Source: Solanum dulcamara (lineage: Eukaryota > Streptophyta > Magnoliopsida > Solanales > Solanaceae). Taken from it: a stretch of DNA of 64,000 bases. The notes under the pieces are model-generated. The model worked only from the letters and a program-made list of their open reading frames with translations, ran no database searches and was not told where the DNA came from. This document shows positions 43,990 to 57,000 of the stretch, piece after piece. The DNA lies in assembly GCF_947179165.1 (NCBI RefSeq), contig NC_077242.1, positions 50,849,097-50,913,096 of the forward strand, given 5' to 3'. The first letter of the stretch is position 1. Each line of letters opens with the position of its first letter. A program made the position numbers and the translations under genes.

Positions 43990-45936
43990 GTTGTTGGTTG
44001 GATTTAGTTATTAGGGGTGTGATTGGAAATTCGGATAGGGCATATAAAAAGGGGAGATGCTGCCCAATTTTCGTTAACACCTTAACTAATTAAAGAACTA
44101 GTCGAGGAAGCGAACAAGGAAATAGATTCCATGAATACTAAGGTGCAACTGAAGGTGTTGGAAAGTCAAGATTGGTTGATATTCGTATTACTTCCATATT
44201 GAATAGGTTCAAAGGACGACGAGGCGAACGTGACAAAGAGTGACTCGTACGAGGTATGTAAAGCTTTCTCTTGGCATGTTTTGGTATAAGTACGTACAAC
44301 TATCTTTCTTTCCTTTTGGCAAGTCTTAGCCTTAAGTGAATTGTATGTGGAATGTGGGGATAATTCCATTCCCAGAACTCCAGGTATGCCTCATAATCCA
44401 TAACTACAGTTAGGTGTTGACACCCCTACAAGAATTGAGCATTGCCTGTAAAGGCTTCTACGTGCTAAAGAGTAGTGTATGGGAAACTATGTTTCCTTTC
44501 TCTTGATATATACTTGGTATGAAATAAGATTATGATGCCATAGTTGTTCACCGAGCCCCAAGATGGGCCGGGTACGAGATATGTATATAATGACCACCTG
44601 AAGGAAAGTACAGACTATATAGAGTTTAGTCTCTTTCTTTTCTGGCATGTCTTAGTTGTAAGTTAAATATAATGTGAGCTCCGGAGTAACTCCATTATTA
44701 ACATCTCCTATTTACTTTTGAATATCGAACTCTGATGGTAGTTGAACTATTTCCCTGGAAACTTCTATATGTTAAAGAGGTACCAAATGTACAGGCTCCA
44801 AGTCTTAAAGACTATACGAGACTAAGTGTTTTGATTCCATAAATGATTTGGACCTATGTTAATACATGTCTAGGGTCTCCGAGATTACTTTTAAGGCAAC
44901 CCATAATGGCATTTAGAGGACACTCGAGATGACTACACCATTACTCGGGCCCTCAAACAAAAGCTTAACTTTCTTACTTTGTCGAGTCTCTGATAATAAT
45001 TTAAATTGCATATAGTTACTCACTACTCTACTCATGTATACTGTAACCCTTCTTTCACTGAGTCCCGGGCCGGGTACGTTATCATGCACAATTCACTGCA
45101 TTATCCATCAAGCCCCTCACTAGAGGGCCAGGTACGTATGTATATATATGATGATGTGTTGTAATAAGGTGGTGATGGCATGGGACCTATGATGGTTTCA
45201 CAGATGTATTCACAGATCCCTGGTAGGGCCGGCTATATGGTATAATTTGAACATGCATTCTTTTGTAATTCACAGAGTTCAGGTATATATTTCTGATTTG
45301 ATATTTTATCCCCTGTTCCTTTATCTCAGATATGCTTCCAGTTGTATTATGTTATGTTTTACATACTCAGTACATATATTGTACTGACCCCCTTTCTTCA
45401 GGGGGCTGCATTTCATGACCCTAGGTACAAATGCAGGTTTTGGGAGTTCGTTAGCTTAGGATTCCGCACACCTCAGCTGGAAGACGCTCCATTGTATCAG
45501 ATCCTAGTTTTTGATACTGACCACTGATGTATAAAATTGTGCTGTCTATTTAGGGGTACGGCGGGGGCCCTATCCTGCCATATGTTATCGTTAATATTTT
45601 TAGAGATCAGCAGACATGTATATGTGGGTTGTGTATGTCAGTTCGATTCAGCTGGGTCTACATGATGTATGATATATGTTATTATGTTATGGCAGCCTTA
45701 TCGGCTTACGTGCCCTTTCATGTTATGATGTAAATGAAAAAGGCTACAGATATATGAAATGCTATAATCCATGGGGGTTCTTATGTACAATTCATATTAT
45801 TTGTAGTCCGGTTTGACTACACTCGATTTATGTAATGTATTTATCATTCGACTTGACCATAGCTGATAAATATGTGTACGGGGGAGGGGGGTCCAGTTCG
45901 GACCCCAGTCACGGCCTATGGGGTTGGGTCGTGACA
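43990..45936 (+). mobile_element. Type-II Ty3 LTR, probably solo
   Basis: Contains a TATA box (GCATATAAAAAGGGG near 44040) and a spaced series of GAGCCCC...GGGCCGGGTACG motifs (44553, 45060, 45122 and a worn one at 45219). The same terminal blocks as 29072-29909 end in GGCCTATGGGGTTGGGTCGTGACA at 45936. It abuts a minus-strand Tekay RT motif at 45937, so it interrupted that gene; the other half of the RT is not on its left. The start is estimated. Confidence 0.6.
44040..44050 (+). promoter_or_regulatory. LTR TATA box (type-II LTR)
   Basis: CATATAAAAAGGGGAGAT, in the usual position for the U3/R boundary in this LTR type. Confidence 0.5.
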
Positions 45937-46789
45937 CTATATTGTCGTCGATGAATACTATTACAAATGATTTTAGGAAAGGCCTGAATACACGGTTCAT
46001 CAAATCCATGAAAGCTACTAAGGCATTAGTCATCCCAAAAGGCATGACTAAGAACTCATAATGGCCGTATCAATTCCTAAAAGCAATCTTAGGGATGTCC
46101 GCCACCCTAATCCTCAACTGGTGGTAGCCTGATCTCAGTTCTATCTAGAGAACATCGTTGCTTCCTGGAGTTGGTCAAGCAAATCATCAATCCATGGCAT
46201 AGGATACCTGTTCTTAATGGTCACCTTATTCAATTGCTTGTAGTCAATACACATACACAAGGTGCCATCCTTCTTCTTCCCGAACAAGATAGGATCACCC
46301 CAAGGACACAAATTGGGTCTAATGAACCCCTTACTCAGGAGGTCCTGGAGTTGCTCCTTAAGCTCCCTCAACTTAGCTAGAGCCATCTGATAGAGTGGAA
46401 CAGACTTTGACTACGTACTCGACTCAATATCAATGCCAAAATCAATGTCACCATCAGGAAGAAGTCTTGGTAGATTTGTAGGAAACACATCTGGATACTC
46501 TTTAACCACCAAAATTAAATCTAGAGAAGGAGTGTCTACACTAGTATCACCAACATAAGCCAACTATGCAAGAATCATTTTCTCTACCAACTGCCGCACC
46601 CTTAGAAAAGAGATCACACCCCAAGGCATATGACTAACGGTACCCATCCATAATATCAGAGGAATTCCAGACATGCATAATGTAATAGTGTTGGAAAAAA
46701 AATCAAAGACTCCATAATGCTCATATATTCAATCCATGAATAGAATTAGGTCGAAGTCTACCATATCCAACAAAATCAAGTTTTCCTAT
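45937..46789 (-). pseudogene. Tekay pol fragment (element E: end of protease, RT to catalytic box)
   Basis: Minus strand: LDMVDFDLI (about 46770-46740), [20 protein letters not shown] / [20 protein letters not shown] (46386-46260), [37 protein letters not shown] (to 46141), then [20 protein letters not shown] (46045-45986) and [10 protein letters not shown] with both catalytic Asp (about 45967-45937). Cut there by the type-II LTR. Frame breaks near 46140-46050. Confidence 0.85.
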
Positions 46790-47060
46790 CAAGACCCAAG
46801 CCTAGGGCCTATACAAGACACGGCGATTGGGAACCTGAAGGTTTCTAACCAATCCATCTTAACATATATCGCATACAAAAGGTAAAGAAACATTTTGAAA
46901 TAAAACGAAAGAAACAACTCAATGTAGAAGTCAAAGGAGATTAAAGTCAATCCCAATGTCCAAAATGGACTACATCAAATTTAATCGTCTAAAGATACCT
47001 CTATACTAGACTTTGATGGGGTCTTAGGACAAGCTCCTAGATCACCCAAATTATAAAAGA
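46790..47060 (-). mobile_element. 3' end of 5' LTR of element E
   Basis: Minus strand: GGGTGATCTAGGAGCTTGTC at about 47047 down to CCTAGGCTTGGGTCTTGATA at 46793. This matches the last 270 bases of F1's LTR (3115-3386). The next bases, AACTTGATTTTGTTGGATAT, go from a stub of the primer-site context directly into protease, so leader and gag are deleted. Confidence 0.7.
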
Positions 47061-47061
47061 T

Positions 47062-47950
47062 AGTCAAGGTAACATCCTGAGTTTCATGGATCCAAGGTTG
47101 ATGATGATCCCCAAGACTTTATTGATAAGTTGTACAAGATTGTGGGGATTATGGTATTGTCTTTGAACAAGAAGGCAGAATTGGCGGCCTATCAACTCAA
47201 AGGCTTCACTTAAGTTTGGTACACTTGACCGAAAGAAAAAAGGGTTGAAGAGGGTCCCATAGGTTAGGAAGAGTTTAAGATTTCCTTTCTTAATCACTTT
47301 TTCCCACTTGAGCTAAGGGAAGAAATATGTTGGAGTTTATAAATCTTAATCAAGGAAGCATGAGTGTAAGGGAGTATGCCCTTAAGTTTACTAAGTTGTC
47401 AAAATATGCTCCATCTTTGGTAGTCGACTCTCGTACCCAAATGAGCATATTTATTTTGGGATTGTCATATTTGGTTATGAAAGAGTGCCTAACCACCATT
47501 ATTAACAAAGAGTTGGATATCTCTAGGAGGGAAAGGGAGTCCAAGAGGGCTCAGTATAAAGGTAGATTTTCTCACAACAAATTCAGTGGTGGTAATGAAA
47601 ATTTCCAACAAGGCCAAAAGTATCAACGCCAAGGTCTTTCACAAGCTTTAGGGCAAAGGTTTGACAAAAATAAGGTCTCAAATCCTAAGGCACAGGTAGG
47701 TGTTAGTGCATCTACTCTTCCCAAGTGTGTAAATTGTGGGAGAAATCATGGAGGTAAATTTTTGATTGGAACGGGTACATGTTTTGGATGCCGGAAGATG
47801 GCACACAAAATTTCTGAGTGTCCTAATGAGGGAAAAGAAGGGCATCCTTCGGTTCAACTACTCAAAGTGGACAAAATCCACAAGGTGGCGGCCCACGCCA
47901 AAATAGGTTCTATGCCCTTCAAACTAGGCAAAACATTGAGGAGTCTCTCG
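47062..47950 (+). pseudogene. Tekay gag (element A), 5'-truncated
   Basis: Enters at FHGSKVDDDPQDFIDKLYKI (about 47078-47137), so the 5' LTR, primer site and Gag N-terminus are gone. The open frame 47327-47971 holds FINLNQGSMSVREYALKFTK, LSKYAPSLVVDSR, GLSYLVMKECLT and a C-terminal region with CVNCGRNHGGKF and an intact CX2CX4HX4C knuckle (CFGCRKMAHKISEC, about 47782-47823). A frame shift occurs near 47327 and stops near 47211. Confidence 0.85.
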
Positions 47951-50480
47951 ATGTGGTCACAGGTATGTTGAAAGTCTTTGACTTTGATGTTTATGTGTTA
48001 TTAGATCCGGGTGCTACTCTATCATTTGTAACTCTTTATCTTGCTATGAGGCTCATTGTTAGTCCCGAGATCTTGCTAGAGCCTTTTTTGGTCTATACTC
48101 TTATTGGTGATTCAATTGTGGCTAAAAGAGTTAATAGAAATTGTCCATTTTTAGCTTTTCATAAAGTCACCTCCGTTGATCTTGTAGAGCCTGATATGAC
48201 CGATTTTGATGTTATTCTTAGTATGGATTGACTTCATTCATGTTATGCCTCTATATGTTATAGAACCCATGGGGTAAGTTTCAGTTAAGGTAGTAATTTT
48301 GTGCTTAAGGGTCAATTCATTTCATACCTTAAATCTTGTAAAATTATTTCCAAAGGCTGAATTTATCATCTAGTTCGGGTCAGAAATACTAACTCCAAAA
48401 TTCCTACTCTTGAGTCAGTTTTAGTTGTTAATGAGTTTTCAAAAGTTTTCCTCGATGATCTCCTAGTTATTCCTCCCAAAAGGGAAATAGACTTTGGTAT
48501 CAATCTCCTTTTAGATACTCAACCTATCTCTATTCCTCCTTATCGAATGGCTCCGGCAGAACTGAAAGAGTTAAAGGATCAGTTGAAGGATTTGATAGAT
48601 GAGGGTTTTATTAGACCGAGTATCTCTCCATAGGGTGCTCTGGTTCTTTTTATCAGAAAGAAGGATGGTTCTCACCGAATGTGTATTGATTATAGGTAAT
48701 TGAACAAGGTTACAATTAAGAATAAGTATCCCATTCCAAAAAATTGATGATTTATTTGATCAACTTCAAGGAGCAAGCTACTTTTCAAAAATTTATCTTT
48801 GACTAGGTTATCATCAACTCTGTGTAAGGGAATATGACATTTCAAAAGCGGCCTTTAGAACTCGGTATGGTCACTTTGAATTTTTGGATATATTTTTGGA
48901 CTAATAAATGCCCCTGCAACTTTTATGGATTTGATGAACAAGATGTTTAAGCAATACTTGGATATGTTTGTGATTGTCTTCATTAGTGATATTTTGATCT
49001 ACTCTCAGAGTGAGGAAGACTATGCCAATAATTTGAGGATTGTGTTGTAAATTCTCAAGGACTGTCAGTTGTATGCAAAGTTTAGTAAATGTGAATTTTG
49101 GCTAAGGTTAGTTGCGTTCCTTGGTCACATTGTTTTCAGAGAAGGAATTATGGTTGATCCAAAGAAGATTGAGGCAGTTAAGAATTGGCCTAGACTATTG
49201 AACCCTTGTGACATTGGAAGTTTCTTGGGCTTCGCTTGTTACTATAGATGGTTTATGGAAGATTTTTCTTCCATTGCATCTCCCTTAACTACTTTGACTC
49301 CAAAGGAGGTGAAATTCCAATGGTCTAAGGCATATGAGAAAAGCTTCCAAGAGTTGAAGAATAAGCTTACCTCCGCTCCAGTATTGACCTTTCCAAAAGT
49401 TTTTGATGGATTTATGTATATTGTGATGCTTCACGAGTTTGACTTGATTGTGTGCTAATGAAAAAAGGTAAAGTGATAACTTATTCTTTAAGGGAACTCA
49501 AGGCACATAAAAAAATTATCCAACTTATGACTTAGCTTTGGTGGAGGTGATATTTGCTTTAATGTTGTGGAGACACTATCTTTATGGTGTCCACGTTGAT
49601 GTTTTCACTTATCACAAGAGTTTGCAATATGTATTCATTCAAAAGGACTTGAACGTTCAACAAAGGAGATGGCTTGAGCATTATGACATGAGTGTCTATA
49701 CCATCCGGGTAAGGCAAATGTGGTTGCCGACTATCTTAGTATTTTGTCCATGAACAGTGTGTCTCATACTAAAGATGAGAAGAAAGAGCTATTTCAGGAT
49801 GTGCATCAATTAAACCATTTGGTGTTAGATGGGTGAATTCTGAGGATGGTGGTGTCATTATGCAAAATAGTTCTGAATCATCTCTTGTGGTGGATGTAAA
49901 AGTAAAGCAAGATAGTGATCCCTCTTTGGTTGAGTTGAAGAAAATGGTTGCCAAAAAATCCATTGAGGCTTTTTCCCAAGAGGGAGATGGTATTTTAAGA
50001 TATCAAGGCCGATTGTGTGATCCAAATGTTGATGGCTTGAAAGAAATGATATTGTTTGAAGCTTATAGCTTGCGGTATTCTATTCATCCCGATTCCACAA
50101 AGATGTATTAAGATTTGAGGGAAGTGTATTAGTGGAATGGAATGAAGAGGGACGTTACAGAATATATGGTTAAGTTTCCTAATTCTCAAAAAGTGAAAGT
50201 TGAGCATCAAAAACCTAGAGGTCTGACTCAAGACATTAAGATTCTTACTTGGTAGTGGGAAACCTTGAATATGGATTTTGTGACTAGTTTGCCTCGTACT
50301 CATAGAGGACATGATTTTATTTAGGCGATTGTAGACCGAATGACTAAGTCAACTCATTTTCTCCCAGATAAGACTTTATAGTCAGCCAAGGACTACGCTA
50401 GATTGTATATTTGAGAGTTGGTAAAGCTTCATGGTGTTCCACTATCCATTATCCTGGATAGAGGTACATAGTTTTGGAAT
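47951..50480 (+). pseudogene. Tekay pol (element A, first part: protease, RT, RNase H, integrase start)
   Basis: Protease turn LLDPGATLSFVTLYLAMRL (47998-48055; the D.GA site is intact). Linker, then [20 protein letters not shown] (about 48583-48632), [16 protein letters not shown], and the catalytic box [12 protein letters not shown] (about 48970-49007) with the first Asp changed to Ser. [20 protein letters not shown] (49075-49134), [20 protein letters not shown], and RNase H pieces (FALMLWRHYLYGVHVDVFTY). Tether SSESSLVVDVKVKQDSDP, GGDGILRYQGRLCDPNVDGL, then core start VKLHGVPLSIILDRGT (to 50466). It breaks at 50480 where element B was inserted. Confidence 0.87.
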
Positions 50481-52723
50481 TATAAGACCTCATAAGATGA
50501 AAAGTTGAATGAAAGAAAATTTTTCAAAGGAATTAAAAATTCCCAAGTCTACGAGTCAGTCTATGATTTGTTGAAGTTGTTACGGGTCATAAACATGACT
50601 CGTAGAGGTGAAGTTAGAATTTGGGAATTTGTCTAAGGCATGGGTTATATTGACAAGTCCATTGACGACCCATAGAGGGAATGATGACTCATAGATATGA
50701 GTCATCGTGGCAAGAGGGATGACCCACATATGTCATCCTCAGGAATTCGTCTATGACTCAATAGAACAAATCATAGAGAAGTTTAGGACTCATAGATATG
50801 ATTGTATGAAAACTTCAGAGACTCCTCAACTTGCAGGTTTTTACACCTGCAAGATGGATCCCTTCGATGACCCATAAACTCAACGATAGGTCCTAAAGAT
50901 GACTCATCACAAAAGTACAGAGACTTGATTTTTAGGTCATTCTCAAGACCTGCAGAATGAGTCGTAATGATGACTCATCACTGTGTCTACGACCCATAGA
51001 CTCTTATCATAGAAATGCCTTACTTGGAATTGTAATGAGGGGTAGTTTGGTTTTTCCCTACATTCTAATAATGTATGTGGATGTTTTAAGGACTAGATTC
51101 ATTGCGAATTGGATCCTAAATACTCCTAAACTCTTTATTTTCCCTCATTAATACCCAAACAAATTTTAGACTTCCATTCCAAGGTTCCTCAAGAGTTATT
51201 CAAGAATTGATTAGGTTTTCTTCATGATCAAGTCTCCTTTCTTAAATTCAAGTCCAATTTCAATCAATGTATGTGTGAATTGATTCTTGAGTCCCTTCCA
51301 CTTATGCTGTCCAACGTTTAATTCAAAAAACTCATGAAATCTCATTACTTTTAAATTTCATTTTTTCATGAATTAAGTTGGGCTGATTCAATTTTGTATT
51401 TAATCATTATTTATGATCATTATGAGTAGGTGTTTACGTAAATTACATGATTTCAAGATGAATTATGAAAGCCCATGCATGAAGCTATTTTTATGATGAA
51501 TTTTGATGAATATTGACCGTGGAGTCCTATGTTTCAAGGTATACTTATGGGGTTTAATAAAATTGATTATGTATATGAGTTTTTACTCTAAATTCAAGTA
51601 TGAATTATGATTATGTATTATAAGTATGTTTCAAGTTATGATTTTCATGCAAATTATGAAAAAGGTGAATTAGGGCCTTATGTGATGACCTAGGGCCTAA
51701 TGATATGAATCATGTATGCATGAATTGTAATATGGAAGAACAATACTCACATTGTATTTATGTTATTAAATGAGCTACTCTATGAATTTCAAACCTATGA
51801 TCATATTTATGATATGTTAACTATGATTACTATGTTACGATACGTCTTTTATGAGATTTAACTTAGCACCGAGAGGACTTGAGATGGGGGCCCTACCAAA
51901 AGCCTTACTAGTAGCCTCATATCCCATAAACTGCGTGCCACTATAGGTTGCCTTATGGCATAGCTAGTGGATCCCTGTATAGCGTATGTACATGACTTGC
52001 ATAGCGGGGTAGAGTCTACTTTGGAAAGTAGATTCCCCTTTTCTTCATTGTATGAGGAGACAACAGAATTCCATGTTATAGGTCGCATGATCTTATTATC
52101 GGTTATGGTTCCTATTCCACATATATATATGAGTACTATGTTACTTTATGATCTTCAACTATGTCTTTAAAAGGCTTTGATCATTACGACTTTCCTCATG
52201 AGTTTTCCTAACCTTTTTATCATGTATATTCTTGGTCATTACATCTTATGATCTATATTGCTTGTCATGAACCCATACTTAGTGAATTTAAATATACTAA
52301 TGCATATTGTTGTCTACATTATCTCATAGTGTAGGGGTTAAGGTTGAGGATCATATCCATCCATGTGGCTAGTTGAGCTTTTGTATCAACGACATCTTGG
52401 TGAATCCTCATCTATCGAGGAAAGGGTATGAATTGTTGTTTCTTACATTCAATGAATTTTTTTATGTTTCATTTTGAGGGTGAGCTAGGTACATGTCTTA
52501 TCCCTCACCCATGTTCATGAGTAGAGGCATCTAGTTGGACAAATGTTTTGAGTTTATGTTGTCAAGTTACATTCTTTTTTATGTTTCATATTCTAGACTC
52601 TCTTATAATGTTTCCATATTTACTTTATCTTATGTATGTTTTATGATATGACAAGAGGCCTTGTTGGAGCCCTCGGGGTTTCGATGGTCGTGTTATGACT
52701 AGGCCTTAGGTCGGATCGTGACA
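50481..52723 (+). mobile_element. 5' LTR of element B
   Basis: Begins TATAAGACC (family TGTAAGACC) and ends GATCGTGACA. About 2.24 kb; aligns along its whole length with 57713-59795, the 3' LTR being about 160 bases shorter (for example a stretch around 51300-51340 and one near 52470-52550 have no partner). U3 repeats GACTCATAGA/GACTCGTAGAGG palindromes. Confidence 0.88.
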
Positions 52724-52727
52724 AACT

Positions 52728-52739
52728 TGGTATTAGAGC
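52728..52739 (+). promoter_or_regulatory. Primer binding site, initiator tRNA-Met type (element B)
   Basis: TGGTATTAGAGC, one change from TGGTATCAGAGC, four bases after the LTR end. Confidence 0.82.
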
Positions 52740-52941
52740 ACAAGGTTTAAGATGACCTAGGGTATCTAATATGCTGCATCAAGTAGAGTCTTATTCATGG
52801 TTGTGAAGAGCGCCACACCTATGAATATGGGGCTATAAGACTTTTTAGGAATTCTCACTTCTTTCATCATCTAGTCATGAGGTAGAGTGAGTTCTAAGAC
52901 TTCTTTTCCCTAACAATTGTTCTTTGTGATTTTCAAAAAAA

Positions 52942-54040
52942 ATGCCTCCAAGAAGACCACCATTTCCAAGGGGAAACAATTATAATGAGGCTCAAACTCC
53001 CCTGGCTCCTCAATACAATGGTTCCCTACCTAACCAATTGACTAATGCAGAGTTCTAGACCACCATTACTATGCTAGCCTAAGTGGTAGCCAACCAAAGG
53101 GTTGCATCTCCTCCTAGTGTCCCTACTCTAGCCTCAAGAGTGAGATAATTTCCATGAATGAACCCTCTAGAGTTCCATGGCTCAAAGGTTGATGAGAACC
53201 CTTAAGAATTTATTGATGAGGTTTACAAGATAATGAGCATTATGAGGGTGTCTCTCGAACAAAAGATGAAGTTAGCAGCCAATCAACTTAAGAGTGTTGC
53301 ACAATTGTGGTATACCCAATAAAAGATGGAGAGGGTAGATGAAGGTCCTGTTGAATGGGAAGCCTTCAAACTTGCTTTCATTGATCGCTTTCCCTCTTGA
53401 ACTAATGGAATCTAGGATATTGAAATTCATCAATCTTTTACAAGGTAACATGGGAATGAGGGAATATGCCCTCAAGTTTACTAATCTATCCATGTATGCT
53501 CCTTTATTAGTTGCCGATCCACGTGATCGAATGAGTCAATTCATCTCAGGGGTGTTCAACTTAGTTGCTAAGGAATGTCGTACTGCTATGCTTGTTAAGG
53601 AGATGGACATATCTCGACTCATGACTTTCGCCGAATAAATTGAAAAGAAAAGCTCAAGGAGATGAGGATGAGGGATTCTAATAGGGCCCAGTAAGAAAGT
53701 AGGTTCTCCAATGCTAGGACCGATGGTGGTAGTAGCGGCCGCTCTAAATAAGGCCAAGGGTCGAGGAAGAAGTTTGCTAAGGATAGGGTGCCATACCCTA
53801 AATCCCAAGGAGGAGGAGGTGTGAATTCTAGTAGCCCTTATTTTTCTAAATATGAAAAGTGTGGAAAGAATCATGGAGGTAGATGCTTGATGGAAATGGG
53901 TGCTAGCTATGGATGTGGCAAGATGGGATATAAGTAGTTCGAGTGCCCTCATGCTGCTAACAAAGGTGGAGAAGGTCGTCCTTAAGGAGGCTAAGTCCAA
54001 CAAGGCGCCCAATCTCAACCTAAGGGTGACTAATGTAATT
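52942..54040 (+). pseudogene. Tekay gag (element B)
   Basis: ATG at 52942 gives MPPRRPPFPRGNNYNEAQTP, the expected N-terminus. NPLEFHGSKVDEN (about 53161-53200), FIDEVYKIMSIMRVSLEQKM, LWYTQ*KMERVDEGPVEWEA; after a shift FINLLQGNMGMREYALKFTN and SMYAPLLVADPRDRMSQF, KECRTAML (53339-53638). Zinc region KCGKNHGGRCL...GCGKMGYK..ECP (about 53855-53950) has lost one knuckle His. Stops near 53057 and 53636. Confidence 0.85.
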
Positions 54041-57000
54041 AACGATTCTATGCTCTTCATGCTAGGCAAGATGTGGATGAGACTCCTGGTGTTGTTATGG
54101 GTATGTTACATGTCTTTAACTTTATTTCTTATGCATTTCTTTATCCAGGTGCTAACTTATCTTTTCTTACTCCTTACCTTGCTATGAGATTTAATGTGTG
54201 CTCTGAGGTGTTATTAGAACCTTTTTTGGTTTATACTCTTGTTGGTAATTCGGTATAGCCAAGAGAGCTTATAGAAATTGTCCTATGTCGTTATTGCATA
54301 AAATTATTTCATATGATCTTGTTGAATTTGACATCAATCTTAGTATAGATTGGTTACACGCCACTTATGCATTTAGATATTATAGGAACTGTGTGGTTAA
54401 GTTTCACTTTCCTAATGCGCCTATTTTTGAATGGAAGGGTAATAATTTGGTGGTTAAGGGTCGATTCATCTCATGTATTAAAGCCCAAAAAATGATATTC
54501 AAAGGGTGCATTTATCATATTGTGAAAGTTAGGAATGTTGATTCCAAAACTCCCACTCTTGAATTGGTCCCTATAGTTAATGAGTTTTTCGATGTATTTC
54601 CTGATGATTTTCTTAAATTTCCTCATGAAAGGGAAATTGATGTTGGCATAGATCTCCTTCCTAATACCCAACCTATTTCTATTTCTTACCTTGTGGCTCT
54701 GATGGAACTTAAGGAGTTGAAAGAGCAATTGAAGAATTTGTTGAATAATGGTTTTATAAGTATTTAACCATAGGGTGCTCCCATGTTGTTTATTACGAAG
54801 AAAGATGGGTCACTCCGAATATGTATAGATTATCAATAATTAAACAAGGTCACCGTAAAGAAAAAATATCCAATACCGAGGATAGATGACTTGTTTGACC
54901 AATTATAAGGAGAAAGTTACTTTTCTAAGATTGATCTCTGATCCGGTTATCATCAACTAAGGGTCAGGGAATGTGATATTCCCAAAATGGCATTTTAAAC
55001 AAGGTATGGTCATTTTTAATTTGTAGTAATGTCATTTAGTTTGACTAATGCTCCCTCTATCTTCATAGATTATATGAATCTAATTTTCAACCCATACTTA
55101 TACATATTTGTTGTGGTGTTCATTGATGACATCTTTATCTATTCTCGAAATAAGAAAGACCATATGGGTCACTTGAGAATTGTATTGCACATATTAAGAG
55201 AGAAGCAATTATTTGCCAAATTTATTAAGTGCGAGTTTTGGCTAAGGGAAGTTGCATTTCTTGGCCATGTGGTGTCCGGTGATGGGATTAAAGTAGATCC
55301 AAAAAAATGAAGGCGGTTAAGAATTGGCCAAGACCATTATCCCCTTCGGACATTAGAAGTTTCTTGGGTCTAGACGGGTACTATAGAAGATTTGTTGAAG
55401 GGTTTTTATCTATTGCTTCTCCTTTGACTAAGTTGACCCAAAATAAGGTGAAATTTCAATGGTCAAATGAATGTGAAAAGAGCTTCCAAATATTGAAGGA
55501 TCGTCTTATGTCGACTCCTATTTTGACATTGCCCAAAGGTTCGGATGGGCTTATGGTTTATTGTGATGCCTCATGTGTTGGTTTGGGATGTGTCTTAATA
55601 CAATATGGTAAGGTGATCGCCTATGCTTCAAGGTAACTTAAGGTACATGAAAGAAACTATCCAGCACATGATATTGAACTTACGACGGTTGTGTTTGCTT
55701 TGAAAATGTGGCATCACTATCTTTATGGGATGCATGTTGATGTGTTTAATGACCATAAGAGTTTGCAATATGTGTTTAGCCATAGGGACTTGAAACTTAG
55801 GCAAAAGAGGTGGATTTAATTCCTAAAAGACTACGACATGAGTGTATTGTACCATCCGAGTAAGGCAAATATTATAGCCGATGCTTTTAGTTGGTTGTTC
55901 ATGGGTAGTTTTGTATATGTCGAGGAAGGTAAGAAGGAGTTGATTAAAGATGTCCATTAATTGGCACATTTAGGTATGCATTTGGTTGACTTCAATGATG
56001 GAGGTATCCTTTACATAATGACTCAGAATAGTCTCTTGTGGCGGATATTAAGGCCAAACAAGACAATAATTCGCTGTTGGTTGAATTGAAGAAGTCAGTT
56101 GCTGAAAAGGCCATTGAGGCTTTCTCTCAAGGGGGAGATGGGGTATTACATTACCAAAAACATTTGTATGTTCCTAATGTTGATGGATTAAGAGAGTTAA
56201 TATTGAATAAGGCACATAGCTCTCGGTATTCAATTCATCCAGGATCCACCAAGATGTATCATGATTTGAGAGAACTGTATTGGTGGAATGTCATGAATAA
56301 GAACATAGCGGAGTTTGTGGCTGTGTCCTAATTTTCATTTAGTTAAAGTTGAGCATCAAATAACTGGGAGGTTTAGCTCAAGACATAGAGATTCCTTCTT
56401 AGAAGTGGGAAGATATGAATATGGCCTTTGTAATGGGTTTGCCTCGTACTAGAAGACAACATGATTCTACTTGGGTCATTGTGGATCGAATGACTAAGTC
56501 GGTACATTTTCTACCAGTTAAGACTTATTATGATTCCGAAGACTATGCTAAGTTGTACATTCGTGAACTTGTGAAATTTTATGGTGTTCCTTTTTCGATC
56601 CTACTGGATAGAGGTACTCAATTCACTTTACATTTTTGAAGTCATTTCAAAAAGGTCTTGGTACTATAGTTAAGCTAAATACCGCTTTCCATCCTCAAAC
56701 CGATGTACAAGCTGAAAGAACGATTCAAACTTTGGAGGGTATGTTAAGAGAATGGGTGATTGATTTTATAGGAAGTTGGAATGAGCATTTTCCATTGATC
56801 AATTTTTCCTACAATAATAGTTAGCTCTCTAGCATCCAAATGGCTCCTTTTGAAGTCTTGTATGATAAAATATATAGATCTCTGGTAGGATGGTTTGAAG
56901 TGGGTGAAATGCAATTGATTGGTCTAGATTTGGTGGTTGATGCTATAAAGAAAGTAAGGCTCGTAAGAGAAAGATTGAAGACTTTTCAAAGTCATCAAAA

